A stretch of DNA of 64,000 nucleotides, taken from NCBI GenBank assembly GCA_028023455.1, contig JAQFVV010006273.1:1426001-1490000 (forward strand). The letters are read 5' to 3'. The translations under genes and the position numbers were made by a program. The notes beneath the pieces were generated by a model, which saw only the letters and a program-made list of their open reading frames with translations, was not told the origin of the DNA and made no database searches. This DNA comes from Epiperipatus broadwayi. Its lineage: Eukaryota > Onychophora > Udeonychophora > Euonychophora > Peripatidae. Of this stretch, positions 49,207 to 59,544 are shown in pieces (positions within the stretch are counted from its first letter, which is position 1; every line of letters starts with the position of its first letter).

Positions 49207-49291
49207 CTGGTTTTCTTTCATTGACATCAGGAGAAAGAGTTTTTTGCAGATACAATGCCATGGTTTGAAGATTGCCATCATTTAATTCCAT
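49207..49291 (-). CDS. CSE1L: Exportin-2 (CSE1L) coding exon 1
   Basis: Holds the start codon and residues 1-28 plus the first base of codon 29. The reading begins MELNDGNLQTMALYLQ, close to the MELSDANLQTL start of vertebrate CSE1L, which fixes the start. The exon ends ...CCAG and is followed by a GTAAGT donor (49201-49206). Codon 29 (Ala) is split after its first base, matching the first base of exon 2. This is the first helix of the importin-beta N-terminal region that contacts Ran. Upstream of the ATG, a pyrimidine-rich stretch ending TTTAAG (near 49305) looks like an acceptor, so at least one non-coding 5' exon probably lies further right. Confidence 0.96.
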
Positions 49292-50240
49292 TTTGACAAT
49301 CAAACTTAAAAATAAAAAACAAACATATTTTTGAATTTTCGTATATATAATCAAATACCAAACAACTGATATATTTTGTTTAAGAAGTTTGGAATAAAAG
49401 TTATAAAATATATAATTATGAATAATAAAAAAAATTAACATAGTTCATTAAAGATATTTAAATATTTAAACTTAGAACACATCATACCATTACACCAACC
49501 TTATTTCTCCCCCCCCCCCAAAAAAAAATTTCAAGAAACTTGATAGTTTTATCAAAACAATGAATAGAATTGAACAATCAATCTAACACCCATTAAAATA
49601 ATTATAACTGTTTTAAAATTGGTAAAAAAAACAATAAGAAAGTTCTAATTAATGTCAAAGTAGATTAAAAGAAACTACTATATCATCAAATCCAAAAAAA
49701 AAATAATAATTTTTCATATATATTTATTGTATATTATTGAAAACTAAAAAAAAAAATTCAAAAATTAATGGGTGCTCTATCTTATTTGAAAGAGAAAATA
49801 TTTGTAAACATTAATTTTAAAATTTTGTATTATATAAGGATTAATAATAAAATTATATAAATCAAAAACTAAAAGAAAACAATATGGAAAAAATACTTAA
49901 AACTTTTTGAACTAAAGCAAATTCAGAAAATAACCACAATATCTCACATCAGAATTAAGTTTCAATGCATAACCCATTAATTCAAATCAGTCACTTTATC
50001 TTCATGCTTAAACCTACAGAATAACAAAATAATAACATGGAAGATGTAGGGAAAAAAATAATCCGGTGATTAACCAAATTATCTTTTTGAATAGTTTAAA
50101 AAATTAAGAATAAGATTAATACTCTCTTCCAAAATAAGAAAAATATTCATAAATGAGTGAATTTCAGTAAATAATTTTTAGCACTAAATAGCTGATTACC
50201 ATTTCCAACCTTCTTAAATACTTCAACAATACTAATTTTT
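49292..50240. other. Immediately upstream of CSE1L coding exon 1
   Basis: On the minus strand, TTTTTTATTTTTAAG next to TTTGATTGTCAAA before the ATG looks like a splice acceptor near 49305, so this stretch may be a 5' UTR intron. No promoter motif or CpG-rich patch is visible. There is a C run at 49507-49517. Confidence 0.45.
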
Positions 50241-50300
50241 ATATCAAAACATTATTCTTCAGTTTCAACTGTCCTGCAGTCATCATCAGAGCTACAATAT
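50241..50300 (-). ncRNA. Hammerhead ribozyme-like core at the PLE 3' end
   Basis: On the minus strand: CTGATGA (50289-50283); a 5-bp stem GACTG/CAGTT with loop CAGGA (50281-50267); GAAA (50266-50263); then a possible very short helix III (AC...GT) leading to a GTT cleavage triplet (50250-50248). This is the standard hammerhead order CUGANGA - helix II - GAAA - helix III - NUH. PLEs are known to carry hammerheads in their terminal repeats. Helix I pairing is not obvious, so the motif may be partly decayed or need a dimer. Confidence 0.6.
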
Positions 50301-51601
50301 CCAAATATATAATTATACAATTAATAAATTTTATATACATAATTAAATACACAATTAAAACATACATCTTAACCTGACCATTATAAATAATCATTTTCCA
50401 TTTTATTATTCTATTTTTAATTAATTTTAACCATTTATTTTATATTATTCTGCTTTTAAATTATTTTAAAAACTATTTATAATTTAATTTTTTTTAAATT
50501 TTAAAAAACTCTTAACTTTTATTCTACTATTTAATACATATTATTTTACTATTATCTTTTTATATTTTTAATCAACTTCTAATCATTTCTTATTTTTATT
50601 ATATATTTTATAATTAACTATTAACTTTTTTTACATTACAAATTACCTTTTTGCCTTACAAATTATTTATCTCTTTACAACTCTATTTCTAAAAACCAAC
50701 TGACAAAATTTTATTTATACTTGCTTAACCCTTCCCTCTATCATTTTTTTCAATTTTATTTTTTTTAAGTTTTTTATATTCAAACTATTATTAATAATTG
50801 GTTATAAAATTATTGTCTTTATCCCAAAACCCCTATTAAGATTTGATTTTATATTTTTAATCAATATTTCCTCTTTAATTTTCCTATCCCTTCTATTGTC
50901 TAATTAAACATTTTTATACTATTTCTCAAACCTATGACCTGTTTCTCATGAATGCAAATAAATAGATGATCACTTATCATACTTATGTTGAATTAATCTT
51001 GTATAAATTCAATTCTCTGTTTCTTATACATAAGTAGTTTTTATATTTTTACTTTTACATGACTTGCATTCAATTTTATATACTTCACTTACGCATTTTT
51101 CTACTTTTCTCACATATTTATTATTTAATATATTAAGTATATTTTTCCTTCTTTTATTTACTATCTTAAATTTTATTACAATATTAAATTTTTATTAATT
51201 TTAATATTTATTATTTAATATATTAAGTATATTTTTCCTTCTTTTAATTACTATCTTAAATTTTATTACACTATTAAATTTTTATTAATTTTAATAATTA
51301 TTCTATTCATACTTTTTACAAGTCTTATTATAAGTTTTAATAATTATATATTTATTCTTATCTATTTTATTTTTTCTACATCTCTTTATTTTTATTAAAT
51401 TTTTCTTCTTGTTTTCTTATACTTTCTTTTATAACTTATTCTGGATAATCATTATCATTAAACTCTTTAATTATCAATTATATATGTTTACTATAATCTT
51501 CTTCTTTGAGCAATAAATCCAAGCTTTATATATTCTTGAATTTATATTACTCATTTTATATTTAATATCTATATTCGAATTCCTATTACTTATATTACTA
51601 T

Positions 51602-53985
51602 TGAAACAGTAAGATATGCCTTACAAATCTTAGTTTCACCTTGCCTTCCTTTTTCCTACCCTCATGCCCTATTTAAAACCCTAATTTTATCGTATTGTGT
51701 GTACTGTGTATATTTATCAAAATCCCGCCTAAATTTATATGTCTAATGGGGTACCCAGGGTTTTATAATAATTAAATGTCTCAAACAGTTTTATTTTCAA
51801 ACCATCGAGTATATTTTACGTATATATGCTTGTACAATAAAGTAGGTGATATATTCTCATCTAAACACATACTGCAATAATATTTTAAAAAGATATGAAA
51901 ATATTTATTGTTTAAAGTTAGTTTGTTTTGAGTCTGTTTATTTTGGGATATTATATTCGCTATATTTGTTTGCATTTAATAAAATAATATCACTAATAAA
52001 TAGATTTGGGACATTAAATTCAAAAGAAAGTTATAAATAAAAATTTTTACTTTAGTTTTTCAAAATCATGCCATTTCCTTTTTTAAATCAATGAGGGTAG
52101 GGAAAGAACAATAGTGGCTAATTTTAACATGTTGGTACCAGTTTCACTAGTAGATATATTAAGATAACAGAGACAACGAGCAGATTTAATTAAAAGTGAT
52201 TCCTTGTTTTCCAATTTAATTGAAATTTAATAAATGGATTTTACCACCGCAGGGTTAGATTTGTATAATCAGAGGGAGCATATAAATAGAGCTGGTTGAT
52301 TATTGTAATTAATTATTAGTCTGATGCATATTGTGACAGCAAAATTGTATTTCTGTGATTCTGAAAATTTGGACATTATTCATATTTGTTTTATTCGCAT
52401 CATCAGACTTACCTGCTTACTTAGTTAGTAAATCAAGTTTTGAGATCATTAACCTTAGAATGAGAGGGGTAAAGGGGTAGTAGGCTGTTTTCCCTCGGGA
52501 ACCAGTGCTTGGGCCATCCGTCATTCACCATCCGATGTCCTGTCACCGAACCATCAAACCCCAACTGAACCAGCCCAAAGAATGCTGCTCCTGAAATCTA
52601 TGTGCTGAATGCTGCTGCTGAGCAACAAATCCAAAGAAAATTAAAATTTGCCCAAGAACTCTAGTGCAAAATTGGAAATGCTCACAGACTGATCCGTCAG
52701 AATGAGGTAATAAAGTTAACCCGAGATCTCGCGAAACTTTCAGGCTATAACAAATCTTGTCTCATACTCCATATTTATGTATCTGTAAATGTTTTATTTT
52801 AATTCCTTATTGTAATGTAAATATTTTAATTAATTTCTTCAGGTATATGCGAGTTACAGGGGGAAATTGAATAATGCTTGGTTGCCATATTAATTTATTA
52901 AACCGCAAACATGCATTCCCCCTCCCCATTTATTATATGATTTTAAAATGTAATTTCTTACATGTAATGAATTTATCAAAATAATTGTTTATCTATCTAA
53001 GCTTTGTTGAGAGTCTGTTGGCTGTTAAAATATTAAATTTGAGAGAGAGCTATTCTGTTCTTTAATGAATTGCCCTTTTACTAAGAAAATTTTAAAATTT
53101 AACTGTGTTGCTAGTGAACGTGCTTGGGTGCTGAAACTTTACTATTCTCCAATGTCATAATGGGAATTATTTCACATATGTCCCTACAACTACGAAGCTC
53201 CTGGGTGTGGGCCAGGCTTGAGCTGTGTAAGGACTAGAGATGCCCCAAATGAAAGGCAAAATGCCTGTCCAAAGCCAAGACTATTTATTCATTTTATTTT
53301 GTAAAGTTGTGTGCACTCCATCCTCGGCATTATATATAACGCTGGCACCACCGTACATTCCCATAATAATTACTTTAAATGAATTCTAAGTCCGTTCAGC
53401 ATAGTTCGATCTTATAATTTAGCTCAACAATTCGTGAGCGACTCTCTGTTTAAATTTAAGATTTCAATTTTAAGTAGTTTTAGACTATTAAAATTCTTTT
53501 AAGACTTTAAGTGGCTCGCACATGCCTACAATGTTGCTGTATTTTAGACATTATATAAACTATAACCCAAGTACGAGGTATCAGAAATATTGTTTGCTTT
53601 CGTTATCGAATTTATATAACTAAAACTGTCTAATATCTGATTATTAATTTTTTTTTAAATTTATTTTTTTATTTATTTATTCGGGGTGCAATCTAAGTTA
53701 CATATCATATTAGGCTTATCTTGGGGCACATCCTATAAGTCATTGTTGATTGAACCTAAGGCTATTTTAGATTTAGTCTTTTGCTTTCTCCCTGACCACC
53801 GGCACGGCAGGAAGTTATACTATTAGTAGCATCAGATGCATTATCACATAGAGGGCATTGTGGAGTTTAGACTTTGGATTTGAACTTGGGATTTCTGGGA
53901 TGTAACCCTTCCTATTGTTGAGATCCATGTCCAGGGATTGAATTCTGCAGTGTGTTAGCGAGATAGACGAATTTTGACCGTTATA
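51602..53985 (+). mobile_element. LTR-like insertion A (2.38 kb) in the minus-strand PLE
   Basis: Starts TGAAACAGTAAG, ends GACCGTTATA (a TTACA end with one change), and is flanked by CTAT on both sides (51598-51601, 53986-53989). The interrupted PLE reading matches the uninterrupted plus-strand copy across the join, so this is an insertion. Near its right end, CTCCCTGACCACCGG is shared with insertion B. A less AT-rich stretch lies at 52440-52740. No pol domains seen. Confidence 0.65.
52413..52740 (-). other. Candidate non-coding 5' exon of CSE1L (tentative)
   Basis: On the minus strand, a full-consensus splice donor CAG|GTAAGT sits at 52407-52415, with about 320 bp of less AT-rich DNA upstream. 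The upstream DNA includes TTTCGCGAGATCTCGGG (about 52720-52737), similar to the TCTCGCGAGA promoter motif of animal housekeeping genes. It lies upstream of the acceptor-like site before the CSE1L ATG. Against this, it falls inside LTR-like insertion A, so it would have to be a transposon-derived promoter or exon, or the splice site is chance. Confidence 0.25.
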
Positions 53986-54353
53986 CTATCTATATTAATT
54001 TTTTTATATATAGATGTCTCTATCCTGCATTTACCATTTTCATATGACTTCTTTAACAATATATCAAAATATGATAATTTATTATCATTTTCTTTTTCTA
54101 TTGTAAATTTTATATTTTTATCTAATTTATTAATCTCTTCAAGATACATATCTATTTGCCTTTGATTTTTATTAAAAATAAATAAGTAATCATCAACATA
54201 CTTTTTCATAAAAATTGTATCATTACTATTATTAATCATTACCTTCCATATTCTCCATATATATATATTACTAAGTATCCCTCTTAATCCTTTCTTTTGT
54301 TTATAATATTCTCCATTAAATTCAAATGTAATCTCCTTACAAATAATTCTCAT
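53986..54353 (-). pseudogene. Penelope-like reverse transcriptase fragment
   Basis: Frame of 132 codons beginning near 54353 (the last codons, below 53986, come from insertion A). It shows EFNGEYYKQKKGLRG (compare the PLE motif F-G-YY-Q--G--MGSPLSP, here lacking the MGSPLSP part), then FMKKYVDDYLFIFN with the catalytic YVDD. IKFTIEKENDNKLSYFDILL follows; the FTxExE...LpFLDI block is the PLE signature. The deletion after GLRG removes a conserved motif, so the enzyme cannot be active. The 3' continuation lies at 51601 and below, beyond insertion A. Confidence 0.85.
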
Positions 54354-54610
54354 TATTTATTTCTCATCATTTCTATATCTTTTTATTGCTAACTCTATTG
54401 CTTCTTCTACATTTATATTTGCGTAGATAAAGTTAGCAATAAAAAGATATAGAAATGAAGAACATAAAAAAATAAAAATACCAATAGAGAAATAATGACA
54501 ATTAGTTATAAGGAGATTACATTTAAATTTAATGGAAAATATTATAAACTAAAGAAAGGATTTCTAATAGGAGACGTTAAGGTGGGATACTTCGTAATAT
54601 ATATATATAT

Positions 54611-57152
54611 TGAAGCTGTGCATATATATATAAATATATATATGCTGGCTTCACCATTCACTGTGGACTAACTAAGACCCTAAGTCCAACCACAGTGAAT
54701 GTATGTTTCTTTTTCAAACTAAATTTATCGTTTTCTCAAATAGTTGCCTAAATTAAAGAAGGAATTGTGTTAAAGAGAAAAGATTTAATAAAATAAAATA
54801 TAGAAAGTTAAAATTATATTTGCAACTATTTTTAAAGTATATTTGGTAGAATTCGATAAGATAAAAATTTTCTTAATTAAATAGAATCCATTAAGAAAGG
54901 GAATTAATTCATAAAACATTTTCTGAATTAGATAAAAAAAAATAGATAACAGGAAAAATTTGAAACAACGGGCATGATTCGCTACTAATTAGCAGATTAA
55001 AAACATAATGGAAAAAAGGGTATAAATAAAGAACTTTTCTTTTGTTCTTGGTCTTATGCTTGCGGGTAACCTGTGCTGGTGCTGAAGGTCAGAGAAAAAT
55101 CTTAAGAATTTTGTTGGAAGAAATTTTGCTGAGAAATTAGACAATATAGCGAACTCTTGCTTGCTGTACTTACTTCAAGCTGCACTCTATTCTTTCGGCA
55201 TATAAATAAAAATCCAGAAATGTGTTGCTCTGCAAAAATGCGGGGGTAACCTCTTTGCCTTCGCTCTCCTGAGCCATTCCTGCGGCCGGAGTTCTAATCA
55301 TGTAAGCCAGCCAGAGAACTAAAGTGCTTGCCCTTTATCCGTAAAAATCTGCCCCCAAAAACATGGAAAAACAAATATAAAGAACTGGAAGACCTGCGGG
55401 AAACATCTAATGAACTTATTTTGACCCAGCCATCTAGTTACCAGTAACGTTCCCATAAATTATTAAAATATCTTTGTAATTTGCAAATTCAATCTATATT
55501 TATGTTTTTTTTTAATCTATGTATTCATATCTTGTAAAATGGTATTTCATTAATTGCTTTCTTTTTTTTTTATATATCGTAATGGGTGGGGATTATTATA
55601 TGTATAATGGCGGTGATAGCTTTTATAAATTTAATTGAAAATTACTTCGTTTAACTTTCTGCCATTATACTCCAGTAATTAAGTTATTTATTTTATATAG
55701 ATGTTTTGGAAAGAAAAGGAAGCAAATCATAGAAAGTGCAAAACTCTATTTTAAAATCAAGATTTAAATTGCTAAATATTCTATTATAAAACTTTCCAAA
55801 CTTTAACTTAGTTTTATATATATATAAAAGAAAAATCCTTATCAAATGCCTGTACATTTTAGTCAATGAAGGGTTACAAATTTAAAGTTATATTTTAAAG
55901 AGCGTAAAATAAAACGTTCGCATTTATATTTTAGTAATAAGAGAGAGTACATTTTGACAATATGTATTAAAAATTATTAAATAGCATTGACTCTGGGGTG
56001 TTTTGGTTAAACTTCAACTAAATCAATAAAATATCCGCCCTCTTGTTTTAGTGATCTGAATTTTATAAAAGGGAAGTTACTATTTTTCTGCTGAATATAT
56101 TTTGCAGAGGGTTTCTTTTTAAATTTAAAGGTCATTGACCGTATTTATATGGCATCGTGCCTCGGGTGATCTACTGGGTCGCTCAGCATATATATTACAG
56201 TGCTTCTTTTGCCAAGTTTGCTTAGGTTAACATACCTACATTCGGACCCTTTGAAAATAAATAAATTGTTCTGGATCTCATATCGATCTCAGTACCTTCA
56301 AAGCAACAAAAACTCCGATCCTGAATCCGGGTCACGCGTTTAGCGAACGGATTCCATTTTTCTCTCTAACCTAGTTTAGAGACGGAGAGCTATCCAGTCT
56401 TGTGTTAACCTCTTGGTAACTGTTATGTTTCGAGCCTCACAGCCCACTATATGCTCTCGCCTTTGTGCATGGTCTTGTATATTTATATTTATTAGGAAAT
56501 CTTTCTCAAAATCTCATAGAAATGTTTCAATTATGGCTGGAAATTCCTGCTGGAGTCACTTTATCATTCTTCTTAAATCATAAGTAGGGTTGTGATTTAA
56601 ACCTGTCCTAAGTGTTTAGTTGAGTTTGACCACCTATTTATTTCTATGTTCTCCAACCACAGAGTTAATGAAACATGTCTCTCTCTCTCTTGATTTCTTT
56701 TACATAACACTTCCATTGGCTGGAATATTTTAAAGAAGAAATTATAATGTAAAAATTTTGTCTGTTTTTATCATTATGATCAATGGATCTTTCATATATG
56801 TCTATCCGGTTGCAGTGAAAATAGCCTGCGACACTATTAATAAAGCATTGTGTGAATTATTTTAATGTCAATAATAAAAATTTCTGTTATCTTTCATTCA
56901 CTATAAATAAAACCACTTAGTATTGTTTTTCTTTTGTGACATACGTATGTACATCTGATCATTATATATGTAAAAATTCCTTTTCGTGGTCTCTTCTCTC
57001 CCTGACCACCGGGCATACATTAAGATTAAATTCTAGTGAGGTTTGGGGAGTAAGTCGCTTAGTAGCAATCTAGAGGAATAGGTGAGGTTCGAACCCCCTC
57101 TATCTGCATCTCTAGGTTAGGTTAAAGCAGCTCTACTTTTCTTACCGTTACA
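54611..57152 (+). mobile_element. LTR-like insertion B (2.54 kb) in the plus-strand PLE
   Basis: Starts TGAAGCTGTGCAT, ends TCTTACCGTTACA, flanked by ATAT on both sides (54607-54610, 57153-57156). The interrupted PLE sequence joins correctly across it. The first 45 bp can fold: TGAAGC...GCATATATAT pairs with ATATATATGC...GCTTCA. A less AT-rich region at about 55060-55450 resembles the transcribed part of an LTR. The right end shares CTCCCTGACCACCGG with insertion A, and a B-box-like GGTTCGAACCC lies at 57086-57096. No pol gene is present. Confidence 0.65.
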
Positions 57153-57162
57153 ATATATATAT

Positions 57163-57600
57163 ATGAATATGGAAGATTTAATGATTAATAATAGTAATGG
57201 TCCGATTTTTATGAAAAGGTTTGTTGATGATTACTTATTAATTTTTCATAAGTGTCAAAGATAAATAGATATGTATATTGAAGAGATTAATAAGTTAGAT
57301 AAAAATATAAAATTTACAATAGAAAAAGAAAATGATAACAAATTATCATATTTAGATATTTTGTTAAAGAAGTCATATGAAAATGGTAAATGCAGGGTGG
57401 AGACATGTATATATATAAAAACTAATATAAATAGTAATATAAATTATTGGAATTTGAATATAGATATAAATTATAAAATAAGTAGTATAAATTCAAGAAC
57501 ATATAGAGCTAGGAATTATTGCTCAAATGAAGATTATAGTAAACAAGTAGAATTGATAATTAAAAGGTTTAAGATAATGAATATCCAGAAAAAGTTATAG
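57163..57600 (+). pseudogene. Penelope-like reverse transcriptase fragment (plus copy)
   Basis: Reads NGPIFMKRFVDDYLLIFHKC, a stop, then a 109-codon frame from 57271: IEEINKLDKNIKFTIEKEN, KLSYLDILLKKSYENGKC, then NYWNLNIDINYKISSINSRT. It is about 90% identical to the fragment at 53986-54353 and extends beyond it. FVDD is the catalytic site. A stop in the middle and the upstream insertion make it nonfunctional. Confidence 0.85.
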
Positions 57601-57697
57601 AAGAAAGTATAAGAAAATAATAAGAAAAATTTAATAAAAATAAAGCGATGTAGAAAAAATAAAATAGATAAGAATATTTAGGTATTAAAAATTATAA

Positions 57698-58982
57698 TCG
57701 TTGATATCACTGTTACAGTATAAAACATAGCGCTATATAAAATAATATCTCATTATATATGTTTAATTTCAACTAAAGAATGACGTATCATAAATTGTAA
57801 AGATTTCATAAGCATCTTCAACCATAATAAATGTAATTTAAAGTGATTACACTTGGGTCTCTTTTTACGTGGACTTATTTAACACGATTTTGAAGTTACG
57901 CGATTCGTGTTTCACCGGAAGTCGAACTCCGATAATGCGCTATTACTTTAAATAATAAATTTCGCGCGCTTACATTATATTGAAAGTAATATAACATTGG
58001 AATTCGACTTTCATCTTAATAATTTCAATATTTTCAGTGCTTTATAATAGTAAGCTTTTATGCAATAATGAAATTAAAATCATGATTTCCACATTTTATG
58101 TATACACACATTAAATTTTACAAGATTATAATGTAAATTTGTTCAAACATTGTGCGTGTTAATTTTGCATTTTAAATCACATTCTGTTTTTGCTTTTAAA
58201 AAAAGAACATAATCAATTATTATTTTCTTATTAATGACACTAATCATTAATGTGCTCTTAAATTCCAACGAGAGCTAAATGGTAGTATGTCTGGATATCG
58301 CGAGCTTCATAAACAATTAATAAAATCATCGTCTCAAAGATTAATTACTAATTATGTTGTCTCACCTGAAGTTGGCGCTAGTTGTTTGCAAACGAACGTG
58401 TTTTTCGGCAAATAGCTATAATAATTAAAACGTGTATAAAGAATGTAAATTACTGTACTGTAAATTATGCATAAAAATATATTATTTTGAATAAAATTAA
58501 ATATTATAGTTAAAAAAAGTTTGTCTTGTATCAATTTTTTTCAAATTTGAAATTTTTTATTTGTCATATTTTATTTCCTTATTTTTTTTTTTTTGCACGA
58601 ATTTTAAAGTAATTTTACATTGGTGCTTTGCTTTTACGCGAATTTTGAAAAATCACAGACCGCATCCCCCCCCTTTTCAATGTAAGTTACGTCTATTTTT
58701 GCGTGTGTTTTCTGAGGAACCTATCTATAGCGTAAAACGAGACCCAGGTGCACTTAACATCTTCACGCTCTCATTTCCACACACTTAAGATTTGCCCATA
58801 CATAAATGTTTGGGTCGAAAGGATGGGTGGATTCATTCCATCTTTTCTAAAAAACTATAACTTGTGTCTGGAAAAATGAGAGTATCCATTTATAATTTAT
58901 CTTTAAAGCGCATTTGCATTGGCTTAATCGCTAATATCACTATTACAGTATAAAACATAGCACTATATAAAATAATATCTCA
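57698..58982. repeat. Diverged copy of the ~335-bp repeat, split by a Tigger-like MITE
   Basis: TATCACTgTTACAGTATAAA onward appears at both ends (about 57704 and 58935). Without the 901-bp MITE these are about 327 bp apart, so this too is slightly more than one head-to-tail unit. Shared landmarks with 28334-28668 are TTCAaCTaAaGAATGACG, GTAATTTAAAGTGA (compare GTGATTTAAAAGTGA), and TTTGGGTCGaAaGGAT (compare TTTGAGTCGTAGGAAT). It interrupts the 3' part of the PLE. Confidence 0.65.
57850..58750 (+). mobile_element. Tigger/pogo-like MITE, copy 2 (901 bp)
   Basis: Ends CACTTGGGTCTC ... GAGACCCAGGTG. Most of its length matches copy 1 (18660-19685) closely, including CTTTTTACGTGGACTTATTT, GAAGTTACGCGATTCGTG and GAGGAACCTATCTAT. 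It lacks copy 1's extra inverted terminus and a middle segment, and has its own 60-bp segment near 58390-58470. A CACTT repeat at both edges is either a short target duplication or chance. Sits inside the 335-bp-type repeat. Confidence 0.75.
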
Positions 58983-59544
58983 ATAACAATATTGTAAAAA
59001 GTATGAATAAAATTATTAAAATTAATAAAAAGTTTAATGTAATAAAATTTAAGGTAGTAAATAAAAGGAAAAATATATTTAATATATTAGATAATAAATA
59101 TGTGAAAAAGGTAGAAAAATGCATAAAGTATATAAAATTGAATGCAAGTCATGAAAAAATAAAAATATAGAACTAATTATGTACAAGAAACAAAGAATTC
59201 AATTTATGCAAGATTAATTCAACATAAATATGATAAGTGATCACTATTTACTCGCATTCATTAGAACAGGTCGTAGGTTTGAGAAAATAGTATAACATGA
59301 TTAATTACATAAATAATAGAAGGGATAGGAAAATTAGAGGCAATATTGATTAAAAATATAAAACAAAATCTTAATAGGGATTTTGGGGTAAAGATAATAA
59401 TTTTATAACCAATTATTAAGTTTGAATATAAAAAGGTTAAAAAATAAAGTTGAAGAAAATGACAAGAGGGAGGGGTTAAGCAAGTATAAAATAAAATCTG
59501 TCAGTTGGTTTTTAGAAATAGGATTGTAAAGAGATGAATAATTT

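Larger units (their letters stand above)
220..49291 (-). other. CSE1L: CSE1L gene span (5' part, six coding exons)
   Basis: Exportin-2 belongs to the importin-beta (karyopherin) superfamily. With RanGTP it carries importin-alpha from nucleus back to cytoplasm, so that classical NLS import can continue. The six exons join in frame with canonical GT-AG borders and give one uninterrupted reading of about 226 residues that follows my recollection of human CSE1L almost without gaps. Introns 1 to 5 are about 13.0, 6.4, 7.4, 21.5 and 0.09 kb; the four long ones carry most of the repeats listed here. The next expected exon (starting near the family's DLPEFFEDN segment) is not seen in bases 1-219, so the gene continues off the left edge. 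Confidence 0.97.
50241..54422 (-). mobile_element. Penelope-like element, minus-strand copy, split by an LTR-like insertion
   Basis: The minus-strand copy has a reverse transcriptase part at 53986-54422 and a 3' part at 50241-51601; both align to the plus-strand copy at 54423-61408. The insertion at 51602-53985 separates them. The 3' part reads, in broken frames, KYIKLNASH and SMISDHLFICIHEK. This is weakly like the C-terminal GIY-YIG endonuclease region of PLEs (the AEH...GH part). The 3' end carries a hammerhead ribozyme core. Several stops are present throughout. Confidence 0.8.
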
